Below are positions 1 to 6,406 of a stretch of 10,474 bases of DNA, in pieces. The DNA is from an uncultured Acetobacter sp. (GTDB lineage Bacteria > Pseudomonadota > Alphaproteobacteria > Acetobacterales > Acetobacteraceae), in assembly GCA_937900755.1 (NCBI GenBank), contig CALCDN010000200.1, positions 1-10,474 of the forward strand, written 5' to 3'. Every line of letters begins with the position of its first letter. The first letter of the stretch is position 1. Under the pieces are notes generated by a model that was given only the letters and a program-made list of their open reading frames with translations, ran no database searches and was not told the DNA's origin. The position numbers and the translations under genes were made by a program.

Positions 1-482
1 GGCATACCATTATCGAAGGGGCGGTGGAGCTGTGGGAGGATGGAATGATCCCGCTCTCGCTGCTGGTGCTGTTTGCGAGTGTGATGGTGCCCGTGCTCAA
101 GATTTTCGGGTTGCTGTTCATGCTTTTCACCACGTGGCGGCGCTCGGGGCGCTGGCTGGTCACGCGCACCAGGCTTTACCGCGTGATTGATGTGATCGGC
201 CGGTGGTCCATGATTGATGTGTTCATGGTTTCCATTCTGGTGGCCATGGTCCGTTTTAACAGCATGGCCAGCATTACGGCCAATGGGGGCATGGTCTGCT
301 TTGCCGCCGTTGTGGTGCTGACCATTTTTGCGGTGCACGCCTTTGACCCCCGCGTGATGTGGGATGTCGTGGGGGACAATGACGCGCCACAGGATTGCGG
401 CTTTGCCGGTCGGGGGGCACTCGCACCCGCGCCACAGGTTACTGCCGCGTATTTGAACACTATGGAGCCGGACAGCGCGTGA
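1..482 (+). CDS. pqiA: PqiA family inner-membrane protein, C-terminal part (5' truncated by window edge)
   Basis: The frame is open from base 3 and ends in TGA at 480-482, leaving about 159 residues. Full family members are around 400 residues with two related four-helix membrane domains, so this is the end of the second domain. Three hydrophobic stretches are visible: after WEDGMIPLSLLVLF, around GRWSMIDVFMVSILVA, and around CFAAVVVLTIFAV. The strings YRVIDVIGRWSMIDVF and FDPRVMWD are family hallmarks. In E. coli, PqiA is the inner-membrane partner of PqiB and PqiC in lipid traffic between the two membranes; this is family knowledge. The gene overlaps pqiB by GTGA (479-482), so the two are probably translationally coupled. 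The start codon and promoter lie upstream of the window. The family assignment is secure; the transported lipid is unknown. Confidence 0.9.
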   Translation, partial: HTIIEGAVELWEDGMIPLSLLVLFASVMVPVLKIFGLLFMLFTTWRRSGRWLVTRTRLYRVIDVIGRWSMIDVFMVSILVAMVRFNSMASITANGGMVCFAAVVVLTIFAVHAFDPRVMWDVVGDNDAPQDCGFAGRGALAPAPQVTAAYLNTMEPDSA

Positions 483-2185
483 ACGACAGGCACAATTCTC
501 CAAGACATGGTGAAAGTGACAATCAGGATGCGCTGGTGCGCAGGATCCGGTTTTCCATTATCTGGGTCATTCCCATTGTTTCGGTGCTGATCGCGGGCTT
601 TCTGGTCTGGCGCAGCTTCATGGATAACGGGCCTGAAATTACCGTTGTCTTTGATACAGCCGATGGCCTGACCAGTGGCCAGACGCAGGTTAAAAACAAG
701 TCCGTGGTGCTGGGGACGGTACAGAACATCTCCCTCACCTCCGATCTGCGCCATGTGCGTGTGCTCATTCGCATGAACAAGGGCACCAACGACATGCTGA
801 CCGACAAGGCCCGGTTCTGGGTGGTGCGCCCGCGCATTAACGGGGCCAGCATTACCGGGCTGGAAACGCTCATGTCGGGTGCGTACATAGCCTTTGACCC
901 CGGACTGGACGAAAACGGCCATACATCCGGCCAGCACATGGACCAGTTCGAGGGGCTGGAGGCGCCACCGGGCATGCGCTCGGACCAGCCGGGGCAGACC
1001 TACACGCTGGTGGCCAACAACATTGGCTCCATCGGGCAGGGGGCTCCGGTTTTTTTCCGCGATGTGGATGTGGGCGAAGTGCTGGGCTACACCATGCCGC
1101 CAGGTGGGCGTGGGCCGGTGCTGATCCAGATTTTTGTCAAGGAACCCTACGACCATTACCTGAGTGGCAGCACACGCTTTTGGAACGTCTCCGGTGTCAA
1201 GGTGGGCTTTGGGGCTGGTGGGCTCAAGGTGCAGTTGCAGTCCTTGCAGGCGCTGTTTTCCGGTGGGGTGGCCTTTGGCCTGCCCCCGCTTGAGGAGGGC
1301 AAGCCCCAGCGGGACCTGCCCATGGCCGCGGCCAACACGGTGTTCAAACTCTATGAGAGCGAGGAGGACGCCCAGAACGCGGGCTACCATGAGCGCGTGG
1401 CCCTTGCCACGTACCTGACCTCCTCCGTCAAGGGGCTGGCTCCGGGGGCCGTGGTCAGCATGTTTGGTATCCAGGTGGGCAACGTGACCAGCGTCAAACT
1501 GGACATGACCTCCACCCCCGGCCACCCGCGCGTGCGTATTGGCATGGAAATCCAGCCCGAACGTGTGATGACCTCCAAGGAACTGTCGCATGAGGAGGTA
1601 ACGGACATGCTGCGCACATTGGTGGCCAACGGCCTGCGCGCCTCCACCGACAGTGCAAGCCTGCTAACGGGCGAGGGCCTGATTTCGCTCAACTTTGTCA
1701 AGAACGCGGGCAAGGCCGCGATCAGCATGGAAGGGACAACCCTTGTCATTCCCGGCCAGCCGGGGGGCATGGGCGGAATTATGGAATCGCTGTCCACCCT
1801 GACCGACCGTCTGGCGTCCATGCCGTTCGAGCAGATCGGCACCAACGCCAACAACCTGCTGGCCCACGCGGACGAAACACTGACCAGCCCCGATGTCAAA
1901 CAGGCGCTGGTCAGTCTGCGCGTGTCCATGCAGCACGTGCAGGACCTGACGCAGGACCTGCAAAAGGGCCTTGGCCCGCTCAGCCAGCGCCTGCCCGCCA
2001 TGGCCGAGCAGCTCGACCAGATGCTCCACAACGCCAACCGCCTGCTGGCCAGTTACGGTGGCGACAGCGACTTCAAGCGCAACCTCCAGGCAATGGTTAT
2101 CCAGCTTGGGCAGACCGCGCGCTCGCTGCGCTTCCTGTCCGACTTCCTGACCAACCACCCCTCCGCGCTCATATCGGGACGATAA
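479..2185 (+). CDS. pqiB: PqiB-type MCE protein (intermembrane transport protein)
   Basis: This is a 568-residue protein, close to the about 546 of E. coli PqiB. I chose the GTG at 479, not the ATG at 395 in the same frame. GTG 479 overlaps the pqiA stop as GTGA, has GGAG at 464-467, and the 28 codons upstream of it look non-native. A single N-terminal membrane anchor spans about residues 25-44 (FSIIWVIPIVSVLIAGFLVW). Three MCE (MlaD-like) domains follow. The first is at about 51-142, starting at the ITVVFDTADGL segment. The second is at about 172-267, with YTLVANNIGSIGQGAPVFF. The third is at about 307-424, with GLAPGAVVSMFGIQVGNV. The tail, about 432-560, is helical or coiled-coil, and the ending NHPSALISGR is typical of the family. 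By analogy with E. coli, stacked MCE hexamers form a periplasmic tunnel carrying lipid between membranes. The substrate cannot be read from the sequence. Confidence 0.93.
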   Translation: MNDRHNSPRHGESDNQDALVRRIRFSIIWVIPIVSVLIAGFLVWRSFMDNGPEITVVFDTADGLTSGQTQVKNKSVVLGTVQNISLTSDLRHVRVLIRMNKGTNDMLTDKARFWVVRPRINGASITGLETLMSGAYIAFDPGLDENGHTSGQHMDQFEGLEAPPGMRSDQPGQTYTLVANNIGSIGQGAPVFFRDVDVGEVLGYTMPPGGRGPVLIQIFVKEPYDHYLSGSTRFWNVSGVKVGFGAGGLKVQLQSLQALFSGGVAFGLPPLEEGKPQRDLPMAAANTVFKLYESEEDAQNAGYHERVALATYLTSSVKGLAPGAVVSMFGIQVGNVTSVKLDMTSTPGHPRVRIGMEIQPERVMTSKELSHEEVTDMLRTLVANGLRASTDSASLLTGEGLISLNFVKNAGKAAISMEGTTLVIPGQPGGMGGIMESLSTLTDRLASMPFEQIGTNANNLLAHADETLTSPDVKQALVSLRVSMQHVQDLTQDLQKGLGPLSQRLPAMAEQLDQMLHNANRLLASYGGDSDFKRNLQAMVIQLGQTARSLRFLSDFLTNHPSALISGR

Positions 2186-2189
2186 GATC

Positions 2190-2897
2190 ATGGCTCGCGT
2201 TAAACCTTACGGACTGGCTGGGGCTGGTCTTTCCCGCCGCAATGTTCTGGTCGGCGGGGCCTCGCTGGGGCTGCTGGCGGTCACACTTGCGGGGTGCGCC
2301 AGCGGTGGGGCATCGCTTTACACACTGGCGGTTGCGCCGGGGCAGCCGCAGGCCGGTGGGCCACGCTTTGTGGAGGTACGCCTGCCCAGCATAGCCTCCG
2401 GCCTGGACCGGGACCGCATTGTCACGGCCGATAGCGGCTACCGGCTGAGCGTATCGGCCACCGATGCGTGGAGCGATTCCCTCGCCGCCCAGATCGGCCA
2501 CGCGCTGGCGGGTGATCTGGCGCAGCGCCTGCCCGGTACGGGCGTGTTTGTGGAAAATGACGCAGCGGCAGCGGACCCGCAGGCCTATGTGGATCTCTCG
2601 GTCAGCCGGTTTTCCGCCGGACCTTCGGGCAATGTGGAACTGGACGCCATGCTCAGTGTCCAGCCAGCGGCTGCGGGTGCGCCGTATGGGCAGGGCACGC
2701 TCCAGCGCATCAGCCTCAGTGGAGCACCTGGTGGGAGCACCATGGCCATGGTGCAGGGGCTCAGCCAGTTGCTGGGCCAACTGGCGGATGTGGCGGCCCG
2801 GCAGATCCGCCTGCTCCCGCCTGATACGCCCAACGCCACGGCTGCCGCCGCCGCGCAGGATGCCGCCCAGTCCGCAACACAGGCACACCCCAGATAA
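2190..2897 (+). CDS. pqiC: PqiC-type ABC-transport auxiliary lipoprotein
   Basis: The protein has 235 residues and starts 4 nt after the pqiB stop, so it is the third gene of the same operon. No strong Shine-Dalgarno is visible, consistent with coupling to pqiB. The N-terminus carries a twin-arginine pair (SRRNVL, residues 15-20), a hydrophobic segment and the lipobox LAGC with Cys36 as the lipidated residue. The residue after the Cys is Ala, not Asp, which favours sorting to the outer membrane. The body matches the PqiC/YmbA family (auxiliary lipoprotein domain): YTLAVAPGQ near 42-50, then VEVRLPSIASGLDRDRIV, a conserved run near the start of the fold. The C-terminus (about residues 205-235) is Ala/Gln-rich and probably disordered. 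The expected role is the outer-membrane end of the Pqi lipid bridge. The twin-arginine pair may mean Tat export, which is unusual for the family and is inference. Confidence 0.88.
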   Translation: MARVKPYGLAGAGLSRRNVLVGGASLGLLAVTLAGCASGGASLYTLAVAPGQPQAGGPRFVEVRLPSIASGLDRDRIVTADSGYRLSVSATDAWSDSLAAQIGHALAGDLAQRLPGTGVFVENDAAAADPQAYVDLSVSRFSAGPSGNVELDAMLSVQPAAAGAPYGQGTLQRISLSGAPGGSTMAMVQGLSQLLGQLADVAARQIRLLPPDTPNATAAAAAQDAAQSATQAHPR

Positions 2898-2907
2898 AGG
2901 GTGTGCC
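2882..2907 (+). terminator. Hairpin over the pqiC stop codon (possible terminator or 3' stabiliser)
   Basis: GGCACACCC (2882-2890) and GGGTGTGCC (2899-2907) form a perfect 9-bp stem with an 8-nt loop. The pqiC TAA (2895-2897) lies in that loop. The following bases (ACTGTTTAAAG) hold only three consecutive T, so classical Rho-independent termination is doubtful. It may instead be a 3' mRNA-protecting structure or a partial terminator. It sits at the expected end of the operon. Confidence 0.5.
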
Positions 2908-2945
2908 ACTGTTTAAAGAAAAATATAGGAATTCCGGCATTTAAA

Positions 2946-2974
2946 TCGACAATACCACGCATGATATGCATAAA
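2946..2974 (+). promoter_or_regulatory. Predicted sigma70-type promoter for the small membrane-protein gene
   Basis: TCGACA (2946-2951) matches the -35 consensus at five of six positions. CATAAA (2969-2974) matches the -10 consensus at four of six, and the spacer is exactly 17 nt. The expected start near 2981 would leave a leader of about 40 nt before the ATG at 3020. The surrounding sequence is AT-richer than its neighbours. This is sequence inference only. Confidence 0.45.
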
Positions 2975-2983
2975 TCAGACGAT

Positions 2984-3012
2984 ATTGGGCTTTTGGATAA
3001 GCCAATAAAGGA
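2984..3012 (+). promoter_or_regulatory. 5'-UTR hairpin abutting the Shine-Dalgarno of the small ORF
   Basis: ATTGGGCTT (2984-2992) can pair with AAGCCAAT (2999-3006) with one bulged G and a 6-nt loop. The ribosome binding site AAAGGA (3007-3012) begins at the very next base, 7 nt before the ATG at 3020. The SD itself stays unpaired in this fold. The structure could tune initiation or mRNA stability. It does not match any riboswitch class I know. Confidence 0.4.
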
Positions 3013-3019
3013 TTGAAAA

Positions 3020-3169
3020 ATGCAGGAATGGTATCAAAACTTAACAAAAGCACAAAAAATACTTCTCTATACGGCTTCTGTCGTGTTGTGCTTTGCCGGT
3101 GGTATTGGGTTTATACCTCTGGTTTTCCTTCTGTATTTGAAATTCGGATCATCAGGGCCTAAAAAATAA
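3020..3169 (+). CDS. Small single-pass membrane protein, 49 aa, function unknown
   Basis: This short ORF runs from ATG 3020 to TAA 3167-3169. It has a good Shine-Dalgarno (AAAGGA, 3007-3012, 7 nt spacing), promoter-like boxes upstream and a terminator-like hairpin downstream, which together make it a credible independent gene. The product begins MQEWYQNLTKAQKILLY, a polar, probably amphipathic N-terminus. A hydrophobic segment follows, about residues 14-40, broken by GGIGFIP and so possibly a kinked or re-entrant helix. The tail KFGSSGPKK is short and basic. The basic C-terminus suggests an N-out/C-in or a hairpin orientation, but the Lys residues near the N-terminus make this uncertain. Base composition is clearly more AT-rich than the flanking genes, with AAA and TTT codons, which could mean recent acquisition or simply a small-gene bias. 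I do not recognise the family. Its position gives no clear functional link to pqiABC or to the dehydrogenase. Confidence 0.65.
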   Translation: MQEWYQNLTKAQKILLYTASVVLCFAGGIGFIPLVFLLYLKFGSSGPKK

Positions 3170-3190
3170 AATCTGGCCATAGCCGCCGGT

Positions 3191-3257
3191 CCGTGCCCAG
3201 GGCGTAGGGCAGAGCACGGCCTGTGCCATGCCCGCATAAGGCCCGCCCGTGCCCAGG
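3191..3257 (+). repeat. Direct repeat CCGTGCCCAGG, two copies
   Basis: Eleven bases are repeated exactly at 3191-3201 and 3247-3257, one copy at the head of each of two adjacent hairpins between the small ORF and the dehydrogenase. They may be remnants of a duplicated terminator-like element. No flanking target duplication or transposase is present. Confidence 0.6.
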
Positions 3258-3271
3258 CCGGGTCTTTTTTT
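3238..3271 (+). terminator. Probable intrinsic terminator after the small ORF
   Basis: AAGGCCCG (3238-3245) pairs with CGGGTCTT (3259-3266) over 8 bp with one G-U pair and a 13-nt loop. It runs into T7 (3265-3271). A competing stem, CGGCCTG (3217-3223) with CAGGCCG (3254-3260), and a further stem upstream, CCGTGC (3191-3196) with GCACGG (3214-3219), make this a structured region. It would separate the small gene from the dehydrogenase. Confidence 0.55.
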
Positions 3272-3337
3272 GGTGATGGCTTTTTTTTGTTATTGCACTA
3301 CGCTCGCCCCGTTTCTCATCACACGCGGGAGGTCCTC

Positions 3338-4120
3338 ATGGCGGATATTACAGGTAAGGTGGCGCTGGTTACTGGTGGCGGGCAGGGTATTGGCCGTGGC
3401 ATAGCCCTGCGGCTGGCCCGGGATGGCGCGGACATCGCTCTGGTGGACATCCGCGAGGATCGTCTGGAGGGTGTTGTCAAGGAAGTGGAGGCCCTGGGCC
3501 GCAAGGCGACCAGCTTTGTTGCCGACATAGGGGACCGCGCGCAGGTGGGGGCCGCCATTGACCATGCGGAGGCCACGCTGGGCAGTTTTGACATTATGGT
3601 CAACAATGCGGGCATTGCCCAGATCAAGCCGCTGGCGGATGTCACGCCAGAGGAAATCCAGCGTATCTACCGCATTAACGTGGAAGGCACCCTGTGGGGC
3701 ATCCAGCTTGCCGCCGCCAAGTTTATTGCGCGCAAGAGCCGCGGCAAGATCATCAACGCCTGCTCCATTGCCGGGCACGAGGGCTATGCCCTGCTGGGGG
3801 TTTATTCCTCCACCAAGTTTGCGGTGCGCGGGCTTACGCAGGCCGCCGCCAAGGAATATGCCTGCCACGGCATTAACGTAAACGCCTACTGCCCCGGCGT
3901 TGTGGGCACGGACATGTGGGTGGAAATTGACAAGGAATTCGCCAGCCTGACGGGTGCGCCCGTGGGCGAGACCTACAAGAAGTTCGTGGATGGCATCGCC
4001 CTGGGCCGCGCGGAAACACCCGACGATGTGGCCTGCCTTGTCTCGTGGTTTGCTGGCCCCGATTCTGATTACGTGACTGGCCAGTCGATCCTGATTGATG
4101 GGGGCATGGTGTACCGCTAA
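3338..4120 (+). CDS. budC: SDR family meso-2,3-butanediol dehydrogenase / acetoin (diacetyl) reductase
   Basis: The protein has 260 residues, typical for a classical SDR. I start at ATG 3338 because GGGAGG (3327-3332) lies 5 nt upstream and the protein then begins directly before the Rossmann fold; an in-frame start at 3287 lacks these signals. Visible motifs are the cofactor loop TGGGQGIG (12-19), Asp37 at the end of beta-2 (favouring NAD over NADP), NNAG (89-92), Asn114, and the catalytic Ser143, Tyr156 and Lys160 (YSSTK). The segments IINACSIAGHEG, KFAVRGLTQAA, CPGVVGTDMW and the ending GQSILIDGGM closely follow Klebsiella BudC as I recall it. The likely reaction is reversible NADH reduction of diacetyl or acetoin to 2,3-butanediol in the cytoplasm. 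Substrate and stereospecificity are not proven; another secondary alcohol or polyol is possible. The gene stands alone and ends at a strong terminator, so it is probably monocistronic. Confidence 0.8.
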   Translation: MADITGKVALVTGGGQGIGRGIALRLARDGADIALVDIREDRLEGVVKEVEALGRKATSFVADIGDRAQVGAAIDHAEATLGSFDIMVNNAGIAQIKPLADVTPEEIQRIYRINVEGTLWGIQLAAAKFIARKSRGKIINACSIAGHEGYALLGVYSSTKFAVRGLTQAAAKEYACHGINVNAYCPGVVGTDMWVEIDKEFASLTGAPVGETYKKFVDGIALGRAETPDDVACLVSWFAGPDSDYVTGQSILIDGGMVYR

Positions 4121-4146
4121 GACGCAGCACCTGATCCCGGTTACAG

Positions 4147-4183
4147 AAAACCCCGCCAGAGGATGCCTCTGGCGGGGTTTTTT
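4147..4183. terminator. Strong bidirectional intrinsic terminator between budC-like gene and purF
   Basis: CCCCGCCAGAGG (4151-4162) and CCTCTGGCGGGG (4166-4177) form a perfect 12-bp stem with a 3-nt loop. T6 (4178-4183) follows on the plus strand and AAAA (4147-4150) precedes it, so the minus strand also ends in a U-tract. It lies 27 nt after the dehydrogenase stop and about 54 nt beyond the purF stop, as expected for one terminator serving two convergent genes. Confidence 0.93.
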
Positions 4184-4202
4184 ATCCTGTGCCTCCCACG
4201 AA

Positions 4203-4226
4203 GCCGGAGCCGGAGCCGGAGCCGGA
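4203..4226. repeat. Hexanucleotide tandem repeat GCCGGA x4
   Basis: Four exact copies of GCCGGA lie between the shared terminator and the purF stop codon at 4237-4239. They are non-coding on both strands, in the 3' untranslated part of the purF transcript. The copy number may vary by slippage; no function is evident. Confidence 0.85.
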
Positions 4227-4236
4227 TGGCCGGGCC

Positions 4237-5724
4237 TCAGGCCGAGCCGGGGCCATATTCGGCGTCGTGGTCCACCAGGGCTATGGGGTATTCGCCGGTA
4301 AAGCAGGCATCGCAATAGGTGGAGCGGCTGGCCTTGCGGCTTTCATGCCCCATGGCGCGGTACAGCCCGTCGAGCGAGATAAAGGCCAGGCTGTCCACGC
4401 CAATCAGTTCGGCCATTTTTTTCAGGTCGTTCTGGGCTGCCAGCAGCTTGGAGCGCTCGGGTGTGTCGATCCCGTAAAAGCAGGAGTGCTTGGTGGGGGG
4501 GGAGGAAATGCGCATGTGCACTTCACTCGCCCCGGCCGCGCGCACCATGTCCACGATCTTGCGCGAGGTGGTGCCACGCACAATGGAGTCGTCCACCAGA
4601 ATAACGCGCTTGCCGTCCAGGATGGGGCGGTTGGGCGAGTGCTTCATCTTAACGCCCAGATGCCGGATCTGGTCGGTGGGTTCGATAAAGGTGCGGCCCA
4701 CGTAGTGGTTGCGGATGATCCCCAGTTCGAAGGGAATACCGCTGGCCTCCGCGAAGCCAATGGCCGAGGGCACGCCGGAGTCGGGCACGGGGACGACCAC
4801 ATCGGCCTCCACACCGCTCTCATGGGCCAGTTCGCGCCCGATTTCCTTGCGCACGCCATAGACTGGCAGCCCTTCAAGTACTGAGTCCGGGCGGGCGAAG
4901 TAGATGTATTCGAAAACGCAGAAATGCGGCTGCGTATCCCCAAACGGGCGCAGGGAGCGCACGCCATCATCATTGATGATAACCAGCTCGCCCGGCTCCA
5001 CATCGCGCACGAATTCCGCACCGATAATGTCCAGCCCGCAGGTTTCGGACGCCAGGACCCACGCCCCTTCCTTGCCGCCTTCGCCGGGGAGCTTGCCCAG
5101 CACCAGCGGGCGCACGCCCATGGGGTCCCGCACGCCAATGAGCGCATCTTGCGAGAGCACGACAAGCGAATACGCCCCCGTAACCCGCTTGAGCGCGTCT
5201 ATCAGCCGATCTTCCACCGTGGCGTAGAGCGATATGGCGATCAGGTGGACGAACACTTCCGTATCCGTGGTGGACTGGAACAGGCAGCCACGGCGGATCA
5301 GCTCACGGCGCAGGGTGTCGGCGTTGGTCAGGTTGCCGTTATGCGCCACGGCCAGGCCGCCAAAGGCGAATTCGGCAAACAGGGGCTGCACGTTGCGCAG
5401 CAGTGTTGCCCCCGTAGTGGCGTAGCGGTTGTGGCCAATGGCGCGTGTGCCGGTCAGGGTGGCCATCACGCGCGAATCACTGAACACATCGCCGACAAGG
5501 CCCAGCCCACGGTGGGAGTTGAAGCGGTCCTGGGCCGGGTCGAAGGAGACAATGCCCGCCGCTTCCTGCCCACGGTGCTGGAGCGCATGCAGGCCAAGGG
5601 TTGTGAGCGTGGCCGCGTCCTTGGCGTTCCAGATGCCAAAGACGGCACATTCCTCTTGCAGGTGGTCCTCGTCCGCACGGACAGGATCGGGGAGGGAAAC
5701 GGATGGCGTGGAATGGGGGTGCAT
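4237..5724 (-). CDS. purF: Amidophosphoribosyltransferase (glutamine PRPP amidotransferase)
   Basis: The protein has 495 residues and makes 5-phosphoribosylamine from PRPP and glutamine, the committed step of purine synthesis in the cytoplasm. The N-terminal Ntn-type glutaminase domain begins EECAVFGIW, with Cys26 as the expected nucleophile after removal of a 25-residue propeptide. HRGQE, GHNRYATTG and AHNGNLTN follow. The C-terminal phosphoribosyltransferase domain has VPDSGVPSAIGFA and the PRPP loop VILVDDSIVRGTT (about 374-386). Cys269, Cys415, Cys471 and Cys474 (CDAC) occupy the places of the [4Fe-4S] ligands of the Bacillus-type enzyme. I start at ATG 5724, which gives a propeptide of normal length; GGAGG is at 5737-5741 with a long 12-nt spacing. 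An in-frame ATG at 5787 lies inside cvpA and is the alternative. The gene lies 46 nt downstream of cvpA, a common pairing, and both probably share one transcript. Confidence 0.96.
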   Translation of the reverse strand: MHPHSTPSVSLPDPVRADEDHLQEECAVFGIWNAKDAATLTTLGLHALQHRGQEAAGIVSFDPAQDRFNSHRGLGLVGDVFSDSRVMATLTGTRAIGHNRYATTGATLLRNVQPLFAEFAFGGLAVAHNGNLTNADTLRRELIRRGCLFQSTTDTEVFVHLIAISLYATVEDRLIDALKRVTGAYSLVVLSQDALIGVRDPMGVRPLVLGKLPGEGGKEGAWVLASETCGLDIIGAEFVRDVEPGELVIINDDGVRSLRPFGDTQPHFCVFEYIYFARPDSVLEGLPVYGVRKEIGRELAHESGVEADVVVPVPDSGVPSAIGFAEASGIPFELGIIRNHYVGRTFIEPTDQIRHLGVKMKHSPNRPILDGKRVILVDDSIVRGTTSRKIVDMVRAAGASEVHMRISSPPTKHSCFYGIDTPERSKLLAAQNDLKKMAELIGVDSLAFISLDGLYRAMGHESRKASRSTYCDACFTGEYPIALVDHDAEYGPGSA

Positions 5725-5770
5725 AAGCGCGCAGGGCCTCCGCAAATGGCTGGTACTGGCCGTATGGGGA

Positions 5771-6295
5771 TTACAAGGTGGCGTCATGACCTGTTGGAGG
5801 CTTTGGCGCAACCCCTTTTGCGTCAAATTCAGCCAGATAAGGGTGGATATAGGTCGTGGCGGCCCGAATATAAGGGGTCAGTCTGCCATGCGCCTCTATG
5901 GCAGCCATGTCCGAGGGTTCCAAAAGCCATTGTCCGGCCATGAACGCCAGCACAACCACGCAGGCTCCACGCGCGAGCCCGAACAGCCCGCCCAGCATGC
6001 GGTCCAGCCCATCCAGCGGGGTTGCGCGCACCAGCCGCACCACCAGGGCTGCCAGCAGGTAGCCTGCCACCAGGAAAAACAGCAAAACCAGCGCAAAACT
6101 GGCCAGTTGCAACCAGAAGGGGGAGTGGATGAACCGTGCAAGCCAGGGCACGGGCACGCCATGGAAGCGAAAGGCCAGCATGAACGCCACCGCCCAGCTT
6201 AACAGGCCCAGTGCGAGCTGCGTAAAGCCCCGCCACAGCCCATGCAGGGTGGAGAGGGCCACAATAGTCAGGGAGATTGCATCTATGGCTGCCAT
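5771..6295 (-). CDS. cvpA: CvpA family inner-membrane protein
   Basis: The protein has 174 residues from ATG 6295. A GTG at 6319 in the same frame is possible, but the family usually begins just before a MxxIDxxxL motif, here MAAIDAISLTIV. Four hydrophobic segments are visible, about residues 6-20, 25-43, 61-88 and 103-124. The motifs GLWRGFTQ (19-26) and LDGLDRMLGGLFGLARG (94-110) are CvpA hallmarks. E. coli CvpA is needed for colicin V production and has been linked to envelope homeostasis; its molecular activity is not settled. The C-terminal tail, about residues 125-174, is soluble. It lies directly upstream of purF, the usual arrangement in proteobacteria. No convincing Shine-Dalgarno precedes the chosen ATG, so the start is the least certain part. 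Confidence 0.9.
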   Translation of the reverse strand: MAAIDAISLTIVALSTLHGLWRGFTQLALGLLSWAVAFMLAFRFHGVPVPWLARFIHSPFWLQLASFALVLLFFLVAGYLLAALVVRLVRATPLDGLDRMLGGLFGLARGACVVVLAFMAGQWLLEPSDMAAIEAHGRLTPYIRAATTYIHPYLAEFDAKGVAPKPPTGHDATL

Positions 6296-6406
6296 GGGCG
6301 CAGGCTTACAGGCCCCCACGGGGCGGAGGAAAGAGGCAAAAAAGCATAAGGGGCAGGCAGTGCGGGCACGCCGGCACGGGTGGTCCGCTGGTGCAGGCCA
6401 TGCCGC

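Noticed and set aside
395..478. Longer pqiB start at ATG 395
   Set aside because: The extra 28 residues overlap pqiA and do not resemble the family. GTG 479 overlaps the pqiA stop and has a ribosome site.
176..1591. 471-residue open frame on the minus strand opposite pqiA and pqiB
   Set aside because: It is His/Arg/Gly-rich reversed coding sequence with no recognisable domain, crossing two real genes.
4924..5943. 339-residue plus-strand frame opposite purF and cvpA
   Set aside because: It crosses the boundary of two conserved genes and has no recognisable domain.
6296..6406. Terminator or promoter between the HisE-like gene and cvpA
   Set aside because: A T6 run and a short imperfect stem (GTGC/GCAC) exist, but they are about 20 nt apart, and no well-spaced -35/-10 pair was found.
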